NCBI GenBank assembly: GCA_032164245.1
Contig: JAVMKO010000010.1
Coordinates: forward strand, 45,344,848-45,408,847
Length of the DNA stretch: 64,000 nt
From: Sternotherus odoratus
Lineage: Eukaryota; Chordata; Testudines; Kinosternidae
Direction: 5' to 3'
Part shown: positions 1-26,860 of the stretch, piece after piece
Numbering within the stretch: the stretch's first letter is position 1
How the letters are laid out: the number at the start of each line of letters is the position of its first letter
Made by a program: the position numbers and the translations under genes
The notes under the pieces: model-generated
Seen by the model: only the letters and a program-made list of their open reading frames with translations
Told to the model about the DNA's origin: nothing
The model's database searches: none

Positions 1-157
1 GTGAGGGGGGGGGGGTTCTGTGGGGCCTGGAAGCGAGGAGCCCTGCTGCGGCCCTTGCTCTGGGCAGCCTGGAAAGGCCTTGAGCTGAGGCGGCAACTTG
101 GCACCGAGCAAACGGCTGGGCCGAAAGGTCACCAAACCCATTTCTCCTTGTTTACAG

Positions 158-15592
<15,435 letters not shown>

Positions 15593-17185
15593 CGCTCCTC
15601 GGGCAGGTGCTTCGCCGTGGTGAGCCCCCTTCCCCTGGAGGCGTCGGCAGGGAGCTGGTCCCCACAGGCTGCCGCGCTGCTCGAATGCCCAGCCCCCGAT
15701 TGTGCGTCTCGTCCGTCGCTGTGTTCCCGTTTTACTGGCTGTCTGTCCCGCGTCGCCCGAGGGAGCAGGCGCTGGGCAGGTTCCTGGTTTCTCCTCTCTG
15801 CGCGCTGGGCCCTCGGAGCAGCTTTGAGGCTGGAGAGCGCGGGGGTGGGGAAGCTAAGCGTACTCTGAAGCTGAGCCGCAGACGTCCCACTGCTAACCCC
15901 GGCCGGCGCGGTACAAGCCAGAGCCACCTCCCGGAACACGTGCTCCGGACTCATGAATCTGACCCTGTCTGTAGCCACCACTGACCAATGTCCCTCCCGC
16001 CTGGGCCTCCGCACCAAAGCCTTTGCCCAGGACATGGGCATGGGAGCTGGCAGGGCCTGGTCCAGTATCTTCTAGCAGGGACCTCGCCAAGCAAAGGCTC
16101 CCTGGATCTGCCGGGCCAGCGTCTGGGGACCCCCGTCTTCATGTTACCCACAGCTGAGGTGGCTTTTAATGCTGCGTGCGAAGGGAGCAACGTACCCCAA
16201 TTCCCTTGCAGCTCGGCGGGTCTCCGATGCCCCGGACATGCAGACGACCACGCAAACGGGTTGCCGGGGTCTGGGTGTGACTGGCTTGCTGTTCACTGTT
16301 GCTGGGCCAATCTCTGCCCTGTGCTGCAGTGAGGTCCCACCTTGGCAGTGACCTGTCTGGGTCTGTCTGAGGCCCTGGACCAGCCCATGGGTCCAGTCCC
16401 TCCTGGCACTGCCTGTGCTGTGTCTCATACATGGCTCAGCCCCCCCACTTTCTTATGCCCTCTTGCCTCTCCCAGGCGGGGATCACCCTGGGGCTGAGTG
16501 GCCTGGGGCCGGGGCTTCTTTGGGTGCAGGCGATTGCTGAAGGAGTCTCCCAGGGGTGTGTGCACCGAGTGTAGGAAGGTACCCAGGGCCAAGTGCTACC
16601 CAGTAGACCCCATGCTGGAGAGTGGGGGTTGCTCTCCGTAGAGCGCTGTGGTGATCAAAGACCGTGTACAACGACTGCCGTGGCCTCCAGACACATCACT
16701 GCTGGCCTCCCTCCCTCCTGTGCCGAGCACGCCATGCCCGGGCGTCAGGCCGGTTGACGGGAAAGCAGTCACGAGTGCCCATGCGACTGGCAATGGGAAG
16801 TGCCCTCAGGGCACCCTCTTGACCTGTTCTTCTGTCCAGTCTCGCTGCCTTCCCCGGTCGCTGGGCGTCCCGCTCCTGGCCTTAGGTGGGGGGCTCTGAG
16901 GGGCGGGGCAGGGGGATGAAAGGAAGAGGGGTCTGCCTTGTGAAGCTTTATGGGCTGAAGTGATGCCATGTGGGGTGCTGAAGTGGAGCATTTACAAATG
17001 ATCCCCTGCTCCAGCGGAGGGGTTTGCCCCAGTCAGGCAGCCCCTGTCCTGAGCTCTTGTCTGTCCTGCCCCCTCTCCTGGGCTCCACTCAGTGAGAGCA
17101 GCGCAGGGTGAGTCCCGGCGAGAGGTGGGTGGGGCCGAAATGCACGGCGCCAGTAAGAAATAAAATCACTGGAACCAAACTGCTG
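15593..17185 (+). other. CLCN7: Probable CLCN7 3' UTR
   Basis: This is non-coding, GC-rich sequence after the CLCN7 stop, running to the first canonical AATAAA plus about 20 nt. Its length of about 1.6 kb is similar to what I recall for the mammalian CLCN7 3' UTR. The boundary is inferred from the signal alone. Confidence 0.6.
17159..17164 (+). terminator. CLCN7: Poly(A) signal, likely CLCN7 main site
   Basis: AATAAA lies 1.57 kb after the CLCN7 stop codon, in AT-richer sequence unlike its surroundings. It is the first canonical hexamer downstream of the stop that I noticed. Confidence 0.6.
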
Positions 17186-17189
17186 CTGA

Positions 17190-20100
17190 CAGATCTGCTT
17201 TTCCGTCTGTGCCCTGGCCCAGCCGTACAGCTCCCGGGCGGTCTGGTGAGATCGAACTGGGCAGGGAGCAGCGTCCGGTTCCGGGGGGTACTCAGGAAGG
17301 AAGAAACGGCTCTGCACAGCAGGCTGTAGTGTGAAGTCGTCCCCACCTCTGCCATGCAGAGCTCACTCCTGCCCAGCAAGGATGCCGGGGCCGGTGCGTG
17401 CGGAGCCAGGGCTGGCAAATCGGCTCTCCTGAGCTCGCTGCAGGGTCTCCCCAGCCTCCAGCAAAGCCTTTACAAATCGGGTGTGGACGTCTGGCCTCAA
17501 CTCACAGCCACTCTCAGTGCGAAGCAATAAGGGAAAGGTGCTGCTGGCGCCAGCTCCCAGAAGGGGCAGGGAACGTGACCGCTGAAAGCTGCTCATGTTG
17601 CCCTGAGCCAGCTGCAGGTAGTGAGGAGACTATGGGACAGCCAGATGCCATCCTGGCTGGCTTGGGGCTGCAGGCTGCAGGTCAGCCCTTTGCTCCTGCC
17701 CACAGGTTCCAGGAGCAGCCTTGGGAGAGAGGAGGTTTTGGGCCTTGAGTCAGTGCAAGCCTTGTTCCTACATCCCCGTCCACGGGCCCTGCTCCCCCGC
17801 GGACACAGTCCTGGGCCTAGGCCTTCACCGGCTGCTAGAAAGGAGCCAGGGACCAGCCACTTGCAGCCATTGTAAAGCTAGGCTCCCCTGGCAGCCGGCT
17901 GTGCATCCCCGGTAATGTACAGATTGTTCAGTCAGCGAGTCACGCTGGAGTCTGAAATACTAGCCCCGTGCGCTTCCAAGCGTCCCAGTTACTCCGGGGT
18001 GGAGCAGTTGGTTCATGAGTAGCTTGCAGGGCACAGCTAAGGACTGGGTCATCCCAGGTGTGTGGGGGTGGGGAGAGATTTTACACACCTGTGTCTAGCA
18101 GAGGCTGAGATCAGCCTCCCCAGAGCCCTTGGAAACAAGGGAGGATCTTTCCAGACGAGAGAACTCGCCCCCTCCAGGCCGAGTAGATTCCAGCGTCTCC
18201 TCGAGAGCAGCTCTAAACCCCCAGGGCTCGAACCAGACCTCACACAGTCAGCTAGTGCAGGTAAAGGTGCCTGCTCGGGCAGGCGTGTTCCTGTACCTCT
18301 GGGGCAGGTTCGGGCTCCAAAGGGGGGCAGGCAGGACCTCCAGGACTCAAACCACGCACTCAGAGTAGGCCATTGTCTCCGCCACTCTCTCCGCATCAGT
18401 CCTCGGTAACTGAATTTGTAAAAGGAGCAAACCCCGAGTGTCTATTTTGGAAGCCTTGAGATTTTCTATGGGGAGATGACCCAGGGTCGATATTTTTGTG
18501 CTGAAATAAAGGCTGTTTATACTTTTATCCCGACACTGGCTCCTTTCTCTTGCCATACAGCATTGGTCGGGGTGAAAGGCTAAGGCCAGGTGGGCTGGGC
18601 AGCATTTGCCGGTGTGTTTGGGGGCTTGTCTGGGCCATCGGGCGAGGTGGGGTGGGGGACGCTCAGGTGGAGGGTGAGGGCAGAGAGGCAGCTTTGGAGT
18701 TCTGCTCCCAGACCAATGGGGCTGAGGTAAACAGGCTCCCAGCAGCCACCCTTTCCTCCCGGCCTCCTCTGCCCCAGCTAAGGCAGCTGGTGATGGTCCT
18801 GTCTCTGGGAAGTAAGAGGGAGGAGTCCAGTGTAGAGGGTCCAGAAAGGCTCACGTAGGCCAGCGTCTGGCGGATGAGCATCACCCTGCCCCTTGGATCC
18901 CATCCTCCGGGACACGGGTTGTTACTGCCACGTGCACCGGGGAGTTAGCTGGGGCCTGGCTGGTAGAGCGAGCCCTCTCCCCGCCCCAGTGATACCCCCT
19001 CAAGGAAACCAGCTGGGTGATGCCAGGGGCTGTGGCCAACCTCCAAGGTCCTTGCTTTGCGCCAAGCACAGCATCGCCCCCCGGTGGTCGGGAAGGACAG
19101 CGCCCTGTCCATGCTGTTCATTTAACCACAGCATCTGCTGGAGAAACATCCGGACTGTACAACTGGAACTGAAGGGAAACAAATGTCCCGTCCTCCCAGC
19201 TTCCCTCCCTGTTCGGTAGACAGGAATCCTCCAAGGGAGCAAATTTCAGCCCCCCCAGATCGGTGTTGCCCTTCGTGCCTTGTGCGCAGCGTAGTTAGGG
19301 GGCTGGTGACCTGGTTGGGGCTGAGTGGTGCTAGGCTCTGGCCTGTGGAACGTGGGCCAGGCCGAGCCCATACCAAGGGGGCGTTCCCACCCAGACAGGA
19401 CTGGCAGCCCCCACGCCGTGAAATCTGCAGCGGGATCCCCCCTTCCCCTGGCATGTGGCACAAAACTGCAGGAGGAGCCTGCCAGAGACTCAGCACGGCT
19501 CAAGGATCCACTGCAGAGAGACAGCTAACACCGGGGGCGTGGGGCTCTCTCCACCCAGTGCTGACTGGCACCTTCACCAACACCCTGCTGGCCTCTGTTC
19601 TAGTGGCCCCCCTTTCACCTTCAGATCGTTCCCTCCCCCTCCTCCCTTTCCTGCTAGCTCATCCCCTCCAACCTCAACCCCAGCCGGTCCCAGCCCAGTG
19701 TTCATGCTGCAGCTGTGGCCAGGCCCTGCCCCTACCCTGTAAGCTCTGCAGGGCCGTGGACATCTGCTACTACATGAACAGGGCCTAGCGCCATAGCCAA
19801 AGTCTATCAGTCTCTAGGCACTGCCATGACAGACAGGAGGCTGGATTTATTCTCCCTAAACCCTGCAGAGCTGGCTGCTTGCTGGGGGGAGGGGGGGCGG
19901 CCTCGGGTTAACAAACAGCTCAGAGGGTAATGATTTGCTTATTGCTGTGATAGAAACATTTGACTCCCTATGCCACTTAACCTGCTCCTCAGCCCCCCCC
20001 CCCCCGGAGGCCTGGACAGTCCTCAAAGGTGGGGCGGGGGGGATCGGCCCTTTCTGCCAGAGCTGAGCTCTTGAAGGGGACCGAATACTGCGGGTACAGC

Positions 20101-20550
20101 TGCTCCCATGCGGACCCCTATTGTCTCTCTCCTTTGCTCCTCTTCCCTTCCCTAGTTTGGCATGTCCTGCCCAGCTGCCTTCGATAGCTGGCCGGAAAGG
20201 AGAGTAGGACCTGCAATGCCATAACTAAGGCCAACATGTACATTTTCACCATCTTCCTTTACTGACAACACCCCAGTGACATTAAAGGGGCAGGCCCGCC
20301 CTCTGAGCTGTTGGTGCAGATGGGCCGACAGCGCCATGGAAGAGTTCATCACAACCACGAGGACTAGAAACGGACTTTTAATAGAACTCCAGCTCAGCAG
20401 AATGTGCATTGGCAGTGGTGGGGGCTGGAGTGGGCCTGGTACCCGGCCATGGCACTTTTCCGTCTGAGGTTTTCAGGATCAGAAGTGGCAGCTGCGGTTT
20501 TGTCATCTAAGATTGTAATGGCTCGTGTATGTGCCACTAGGGGGCAGCAC
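17190..20550. other. Intergenic stretch without recognisable genes
   Basis: GC-rich non-coding sequence downstream of CLCN7. Reading frames up to about 200 codons exist on both strands but have no recognisable domain, and overlap one another in several frames as expected of GC-rich DNA. No CCDC154-like coiled coil was seen, although that gene sits here in human. Confidence 0.5.
18505..18510 (+). terminator. Possible distal poly(A) signal
   Basis: AATAAA is followed by a T-rich stretch (ggctgtttatacttttatcc) 2.9 kb after the CLCN7 stop. It may be an alternative distal site of CLCN7 or chance. Confidence 0.35.
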
Positions 20551-20574
20551 TAATCATTCACCCACCCTCAGTCT

Positions 20575-20860
20575 ACCAGTGATTCCCAAACTTGAACAAC
20601 CTGTGAACCCCTTTCACTAAAATATCAAGTCTCGTGAGCCCTGCTCCTAAAAATGAATATTTCCAGGGATTTTCTCCTTTACCTATATAAATACCTGTAT
20701 AAATGATAAAATTAGTGATTTTGGAAATGTAACATTTGTTTTATGACATGCTTCTTACACACTATTATTATGAATCACGACAGGATTTTTATTACATTAT
20801 GAAAATGGCAACACTCTTCCAAGATCTCCCTTTGGTAGCTGTATCACTTTGAATAAGCCC
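20575..20860. repeat. Decayed DNA-transposon-like repeat
   Basis: It begins ccagtgattcccaaactt, the typical left end of a hAT-type repeat (CAGTGRTTCCCAAACTT). AT-rich sequence unlike the surroundings follows. The right end was not located. Confidence 0.5.
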
Positions 20861-21534
20861 AGTGCTGATGGGACCTCCGTTTGCATCCCTGGCATCTTGT
20901 ACCTTTCCTCTTCCCTGGTCGCACTCAGTCCGCAAGGAGACTGAGAGAGTTGCAGGCTCTGATGGCAGAATCGCCTTCTATAATTCTCCAAAGACAAAGT
21001 GCCTTTACAACCACATCCCATTTTTTTTTTCAAAAGTGGCCTCTGTTTCATTTGAACCAGGTTGTCTATTTACCTGTGTTCTTTCCTGAGCCGCGTTCAT
21101 CTCCAGAGGAGCAGCATCTCCATACATGCCTTGTCTAGCCTTCTGTCGGGACAGGACTGACCCGGTCCGTGCTGCACCTCACCTGTTCGTGTCATGTACA
21201 GAGCGGATGAAGGGTCACACGAGTCCTTCACAGGTGAGCTCTAGCTGGATAATGTCCTGTATCAAGACCATGTGAAATAGCTTCTGCTCTGCCCCCTCAG
21301 CAGGTGTGAACTCATTCAACAAGAGCGCAAGTGATGTCAGGAGTGTTCCTCGGTGACGTCTCAGTATTGGGCACTTGCTGGGCTGCTGCAAGGTTGTCCG
21401 GAGAAACTTTTACGAACCATTACACCATTACTGCATCTTCCAGGGTGGGCGTGACCTTTGGGCCAGCGGTCCTGGGATCCTTGCTAGGGTAGACTGCGAG
21501 CCCCGCCAACACGAGTCACCTACCTGGGATACAT

Positions 21535-21680
21535 GGCTGCATCTACCTGAAGGCAAAACAGCTACTTACTGTAACTGGTTCTTCAAGGCGTGATGCCCAT
21601 GTACATGCCGCGACTCACCCCCTCTGCATCCGAGTGTCATCTCTGGGTGTTCAGTGTGATGGAACTGGGGGGTGGGGAGT
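21535..21680. repeat. Interspersed repeat fragment
   Basis: cagctacttactgtaactggttcttcaagg followed by tgatgcccatgtacat resembles a widespread amniote repeat that I recall as 'cttactgtaactggttcttcgagatgtg'. The class is uncertain. Confidence 0.45.
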
Positions 21681-23145
21681 GGGACGGCACAGCCTCATGT
21701 AGCCAAAGGAGGAGCTACCATCTCGAGATGTGAGCACTGGCCCCTGCAGGTACTGCTAGGCTCTGGGCTACCTCACCACCAGGGCTGGTCACTGGACTGC
21801 ACCAAGCTCCACTCTCTCTGATCTCTCTGTTTCTGAGTTCCCCCCCTCTGACCATCTCCTGGTCTCCTTCACCATCGCCCAGCAGCCCCCTTCATTGTGC
21901 CCAAGCTGGGTGAACTCCATGTGGCTCTAGCTTGCCACAACTTGCTTTCCTGCTGACTTCGGCTTGTGCCACCGAGCTACCAGGGGCGAGTGCTACACAG
22001 ATCAGTGTGTCTCAGGAGGTTCCCTGGGCCGCGACTCCCAGCACAGTCAGGGAAGCATGGTGCGAGTCCAGCAGAGATGTGGGGAGGGCAGGGCCTCTCC
22101 TCCGGTTCCCCTCCAGTGTTAGCGGGTGTTCTCTCTCTGGTGCCAGCGCCGCAGGAGGAATGTTAATGCAGGGAGTGCATGCATATTTCTGAAACACAGC
22201 CTCTCCAGGTCTGCAAATAGAGATGCTGGCCAGCCCTTTGCTCCCACTGCGATCCCCGGTGGGTGGCACGGAGCAGGAGGTGTTCAAACATGCTTTTAGC
22301 ATCCATAAACAACCCCCGAATGCACTGCTCTTATTTGCCAAGATAGCTCTGCTGCTGAGTATCCTTGGAGTTCCCCTCGCCCTGTGCACCACAAAATCTG
22401 GGGGCTGGTTGCTAATGACAGACTGACCGCCCGGCGCCCAGCTCAAGGGCCGGACTGGGAGCGAGGGGGAACCAGCTCAGGGCATGCCCTACAGGGCAGA
22501 GGACGCTGCATTGAAATTAGTGCTAAATACAAGAAGCTGTGACTAAGCAGGACCTGCTGCTGTCCTGCTGCCTCTCCCCATGGCAAGTGTGGGGCAGCCC
22601 TATAGGGAACTGGAAACGTAGGGGCTGGTGTTCCAGGGAGATCGCCCTTTGTACTGCACCATGCACTGGACAGCACTGCCCCTACTCTGCCCATGCTCCT
22701 GGAAGCAGGTGCTGAGATGCCTCTTCCTCCAGCACCACTCGGTCCCAATGCCAGCCTAGCTTGAGACAGCACGGTCCTGACACCCACCCAGATCTCACTT
22801 ATGGCCACAAAGAAAGCTGGGCCTGCCGTGTGTGCTGATCATTAATACCTGTCGTCTGGCAGTATTCCCATCACAGCCGTGGCCCTCGCTGGAGTCTGAG
22901 CCCCGCTCGCTGTGAGGAAGGGAATCAGCAGGTGCCTTTAATGCTGGCTGGAGATCTCGTGTGTCCTGCATTATAAAATGCACCGGATGGGGCATTCAGT
23001 TCCACCAGCCGATAATGAAGATGGAAAACGCTTGGCTGGAGACTGTGGATTGCCATGGACTCGCAGGGGCAAAAAAAAAAAAAATGCAGGCCTATTATTT
23101 ACCAGGCTGCACGTGGCAATAAACTATATTGGTAAGGGATGCTTC

Positions 23146-23281
23146 CACTGCTTGCATCCGACGAAGTGGGTATTAGCCTACGAAAGCTTATGCTTCAAAA
23201 CATTATAGTTAGTCTTTAAGGTGCCACAGGACTTTGTTACCTCTGCTATTCCAGACTAACACAGCTACCTCTCTGATTCTT
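23146..23281. mobile_element. SINE, turtle-type, inside the truncated 3' LTR region
   Basis: It carries gacgaagtgggtattagcctacgaaagcttatgctt, gttagtctttaaggtgccacaggact and ccagactaacacagctacctctctga, the same family as 4680-4760 in the opposite orientation. It supplies the stop codon of the 626-codon frame and abuts the last 100 bp of the 3' LTR. Confidence 0.8.
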
Positions 23282-23283
23282 GC

Positions 23284-25164
23284 TTAACAGAATTTCCTGG
23301 CTGATCTGGAGGGGCCCCCTGTGCTACCAGCCATTAGCGAGTCGTTCTTCCATTCAGTCAAGTAATCTGCATCTCCACAGGCAGAAACAAGCTTCCAGGC
23401 TATCATTAACAAGCTAGTTTCGAAGTTCCATTGTCCTTTTTTTACCCACTTCTGCTTCCACAGGGGATCAGATGTTAGGTTCCCCAAAAGACTACACGTC
23501 ACATTCAAAGTGTCTAGAGATGAGATTATATGTCTCATCCCCTGCATCCTTATGGGACTAATTGCACCATCTCTTTTAACCTGGGACACAGACTGTTCAC
23601 TTGCAGAATTAGCATGGAGACATTTCTCTCTGAACAATCTTGTCTCCCCATCAAACTGGTCAAACACAGGCACTTGGTCATAGGGCTGTCCCAATTCCTC
23701 CTCAAAGCTATCCCCACTCAAATCACTTTCACACTTTTTAACTGCAGCAGACTGCTTACACATTTTTCCCTCAGGAACTTCTTTAGGAAACAATTCACCA
23801 CTCACAGAAATCCCATTCTTACCCCCTTCACCTAGGGCTTGCTCCCAAGGAATACTTTCCTGAGCAACCACAAATGCTTTCTGGTCTTTACTCACATTCC
23901 TGATCATCCTTGGCCCATCAGGCAGATTTCTACAAAATCCCCTTTGAGGCAAACTCACAGACTCACTGAACAAGAGGTTAGAGTCATTCTTCTCCCCTTT
24001 GCCAGATACCAGTTCAGGAATTTCTTCCTCCTTGCTCCCTGTTGTTAAGATGGTGGTAGGTAACACACCCAAATCACCCTTCTGCTGCATCACACTAGCA
24101 GCAGGCAAAATACAAGCACCAGAATCGTCTGGTCTCTGGGATCTTGCTAGGACATTAACCAGATTAAACCTAGTTATAGAGCCTTCCTCCCCAGCAGACA
24201 CAAACTCAGAACTATTCCCTTTCTGAGCTTTAGCTGAATCGAAAACCAACTCTGACACAACTACACTATTCTCAACCATCACAGGCTGAAAAGCACCTTC
24301 TGTCTGCTCCACAGACAAAGAAGATTCAGACACACATTCTCCTTCACTAGACACACAGCTTGGGATCTCACTTCCCTTGTCCCAGCACACAGACAACTGC
24401 TTGGAAACTAAGGTAGCTTCCCCCATAGGCAAGTCAATACCCCTGACAGACACAGACACACTCCCAACGGATACACTGCTGCTTTTTTCAGGTTCACTTT
24501 TACAAGCTGTACCAGCCAAAACTATTTCACCCTTTCCTTCCTCAGTTAGTACTTCCACCTGCCCATTCACTTTAACCTGCTTCAGAGAAACCCTTTCCTG
24601 ACCAATGAGTTCCTCCTGCACTGTATCTAATTCCAGACTCACTTCTGAGACATTAGACAGACATTCAGGAACTTTATTCACAGGCAAATGGCTTTCTTGC
24701 ACAGACAAACACTCCCCAGACAAATAGCTATTTCCCCCCTGGTGAGAATCCCCCTTCTTATCATCTTCAGAGGAGCCTGGGGCTGCTTGCTTAGCTGCAA
24801 AGATTGTGCCCCCGTGGAGGGCAGAGCACAGATCGAGGGCCTTGCCTATCATGCTAAACAGGACGGTGGAAACATCCTCAGATTTATATTCATTGGGTCT
24901 CAATTTTTTGGTTTTCTTAATTGACTCTAATTCTATTATCATTTGGCATAATAATTTGTGTGCCAGACTCATGTTCTCTCCAGTCTCCGTGCACTGAGAC
25001 CGTAGAGTCGATTCTAATTTTAGATCAGTCGAATTTTGGCTACTTAAAGGGTGAAACTGCAAATGATGGAACTGTTCAGTTTCATCATCTGCGCGATCTG
25101 CAGCATGCCACTGGCATGGCCCAACTCCCTTGCATCCTGTTCGTGACGCCATGTGGATTGCCAC
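23284..25164 (-). CDS. 626-codon open frame of unknown function in the LTR element
   Basis: A single uninterrupted frame fills the internal region. The maximal frame starts in the primer site, so the biological start is later; Met at about residue 65 (MSLAHKLLCQMIIELESIKK) is a candidate. From about residue 65 to 125 it is a helical, Lys/Glu-containing stretch ending near SALHGG. The middle 350 residues are Ser/Glu/Val-rich with imperfect repeated phrases (SVSVGSVSVSV; ..ELVSGKGE..; ..EFVSAGEE..). The C-terminal part is more hydrophobic and Trp-rich (KQKWVKKGQWNFETSLLMIAW). No zinc knuckle, protease DTG, RT or integrase motif is visible. The final residues run into SINE sequence, so the native C-terminus is lost. 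I do not recognise a family. By position it is a gag-like or accessory ORF of the element. Confidence 0.6.
   Translation of the reverse strand: MAIHMASRTGCKGVGPCQWHAADRADDETEQFHHLQFHPLSSQNSTDLKLESTLRSQCTETGENMSLAHKLLCQMIIELESIKKTKKLRPNEYKSEDVSTVLFSMIGKALDLCSALHGGTIFAAKQAAPGSSEDDKKGDSHQGGNSYLSGECLSVQESHLPVNKVPECLSNVSEVSLELDTVQEELIGQERVSLKQVKVNGQVEVLTEEGKGEIVLAGTACKSEPEKSSSVSVGSVSVSVRGIDLPMGEATLVSKQLSVCWDKGSEIPSCVSSEGECVSESSLSVEQTEGAFQPVMVENSVVVSELVFDSAKAQKGNSSEFVSAGEEGSITRFNLVNVLARSQRPDDSGACILPAASVMQQKGDLGVLPTTILTTGSKEEEIPELVSGKGEKNDSNLLFSESVSLPQRGFCRNLPDGPRMIRNVSKDQKAFVVAQESIPWEQALGEGGKNGISVSGELFPKEVPEGKMCKQSAAVKKCESDLSGDSFEEELGQPYDQVPVFDQFDGETRLFREKCLHANSASEQSVSQVKRDGAISPIRMQGMRHIISSLDTLNVTCSLLGNLTSDPLWKQKWVKKGQWNFETSLLMIAWKLVSACGDADYLTEWKNDSLMAGSTGGPSRSARKFC
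25134..25151 (-). promoter_or_regulatory. Primer-binding site, tRNA-Ser (CGA) type
   Basis: Directly after the LTR's terminal CA, the minus strand reads TGGCGTCACGAACAGGAT. It is the complement of ATCCTGTTCGTGACGCCA, which I recall as the 3' end of a vertebrate tRNA-Ser(CGA). The 18-nt match and the zero spacing support the LTR call. Confidence 0.8.
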
Positions 25165-25883
25165 GGACTCGCAGGGGTTAAAAAAAATTGCAGGCCTGTT
25201 ATTTACCAGGCCGCACGTGGCAACAGACTATATAGGTAAGAGATGCAAGGGGAGTGTGGGTCAGGACACAAGTTGCAGATGCACACACACACACAACTAA
25301 AATTAATCAATTTAAAGTTTTATTGGGGATAATTACAAGGGGTAAGGGAGCAGTTTTTTGATTAACTAATAGACTTAATGAAACTTAAAACACACAATGA
25401 CTAAATTACCTACTAACAATATTTATAAACAAAGATGCAGCATTCAGTAATAATCGATACTTACAAATACAAACCAACACGTAACGACCGGCAAACGTAG
25501 AAGCTGTTTGAAACACGTGAGCTGAGAGAGAGGCTTCGAGGTGATCAAGCTCGGTTACGGGGATACACGGATACACAGGACTCGTTTTCGTTTCTCCTCT
25601 CTCTGTCTGCACGTGGCAGGCAGATCCATAAGTACCAACTATGACATCACAGAAGTGTCATAGGGGACGGGGCCCCAAACTTGTTTGTGTTCACTTCTGA
25701 TTGGCACAAGCAAAGTTTACACCAAGTAGGGGAGCAGGTGCCTCAAAGTCTGGCTTCGCCCCCAAAGGTGAGGGTAAGCACATTGTTATAGAATCCAGGC
25801 GAAACTGAATGACAAAAGAAAAGGCCAGGGCAATACCGGTATGGGCAAGTGTTACAGGATGCAGACAGAAACTGAGCTGAACA
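25152..25883 (-). repeat. 5' LTR of the minus-strand element (732 bp)
   Basis: The LTR ends are TGTTC and CCACA on the minus strand. TATAAATA is at 25427-25420 and the poly(A) signal AATAAA at 25324-25319, a spacing compatible with a promoter and an R region. A (CA)n run lies in U5 near 25279-25294. Confidence 0.8.
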
Positions 25884-25992
25884 GAGACCTGACAGAGCCT
25901 GATGTTCGCCAGCCAAGCGAAACTGGCAATGGAGCCCTGCCTGTGTTCACTCATTCATCCATCCTCTGGGGTGTCTGAGGGTTTGCTTAGAC

Positions 25993-26566
25993 CAGGAGTG
26001 GGCAAACTTTTTGGCCCAGAGCCACGTCTGGGTATGTAAATTGTATGGCGGGCCGTGAATGCCCATGAAATTGGGGATTGGGGTGCAGGAGGGGGTGAGG
26101 GTTCTGTCTGGGGTGCGGGCTCTGTTTGGGGTGAAGCAGGGTGGAACCAAGGGGTTCAGAGGGAGGGAGGGGGATCAGAGCTTGGGCAGGGGGTTGGGAC
26201 ATAGTGGGGGTCAGGGGTGCAGGCTTCAGGCAGCACTTTCCTCAAGCAGCTCCCGGAAGCAGTGGCATGTCCTCCCTCTGGCTCCTACATGGAGGTGTGG
26301 CCAGGTGGCTCTGCATGCTGCCCCAGCCACAGGCACCACTCCTGGAGTTCCCATTGGCAGCAGTTCCTGACCAATGGGAGCTGCAGGAGCAGTGTTTGGG
26401 TCAGGGACAGTGTGCGGAGCCCCCTGGCTGCCCCTATGTATAGGGGCTGGCCGCTGGAGTGGGGACATGCTGCTGCTTGTGGGAGCCATGCCAAGCCCTT
26501 GACACTGCCTTCCCAGCATTAAAATGTCGGAAGGGCTGGATGCAGGGCTGTAGTTTGCCCACCCTG
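25993..26566. mobile_element. Non-autonomous hAT-type transposon, 574 bp
   Basis: The ends are caggagtgggcaaact and, inverted, cagggtgggcaaacta, the same termini as the 900-bp element at 5861. The flanking octamers gcttagac and gtctagtc match at only 5 of 8 positions. The interior is G-rich (ggggtgcaggctt-type units) with no transposase. Confidence 0.8.
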
Positions 26567-26860
26567 GTCTAGTCTGTGTGTTAAGTGGTAACTGAGAGGA
26601 AATTTCACCTGCCCAGACAGGACAAAGGCAGAGAACAATGATTTCCCAGGAACAGTTGATGGTTTAGGCTGATAAGGCAGCACAGGGCACTGTGGTGTTT
26701 GCAGTTAATTCACTGCTACCCCTGGGGTTTTGCTTGGGCCCTATATAGCTGTTCCAGGCTGGTGGTTCTCTTCCCAGTCCCGCTGAAAGGCCAGCTGATG
26801 TTGAGGCCTGTTCAATGAAAACAAGGGCATGTTTACATCAGTGTCACACCTGAGGCAGTT

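Larger units (their letters stand above)
23044..25883 (-). mobile_element. LTR retrotransposon, minus strand, TSD GAGAC, 3' LTR mostly deleted
   Basis: On the minus strand this reads: 5' LTR (25883 to 25152, starting TGTTC and ending CCACA), primer-binding site, one long open frame, a SINE, then the last 100 bp of a second LTR copy ending at 23044. The two LTR ends align over about 100 bp: 23044-23145 is nearly the same as 25152-25250 (rcs of ggattgccaYggactcgcagggg and ttatttaccaggcYgcacgtggcaa). The insertion is bracketed by GAGAC at 23039-23043 and 25884-25888. The 5-bp TSD and the TG..CA ends suggest a Ty3/Gypsy-like integrase, but no pol is present. The 3' LTR has lost its U3 and R, where a SINE now sits. 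Confidence 0.85.
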
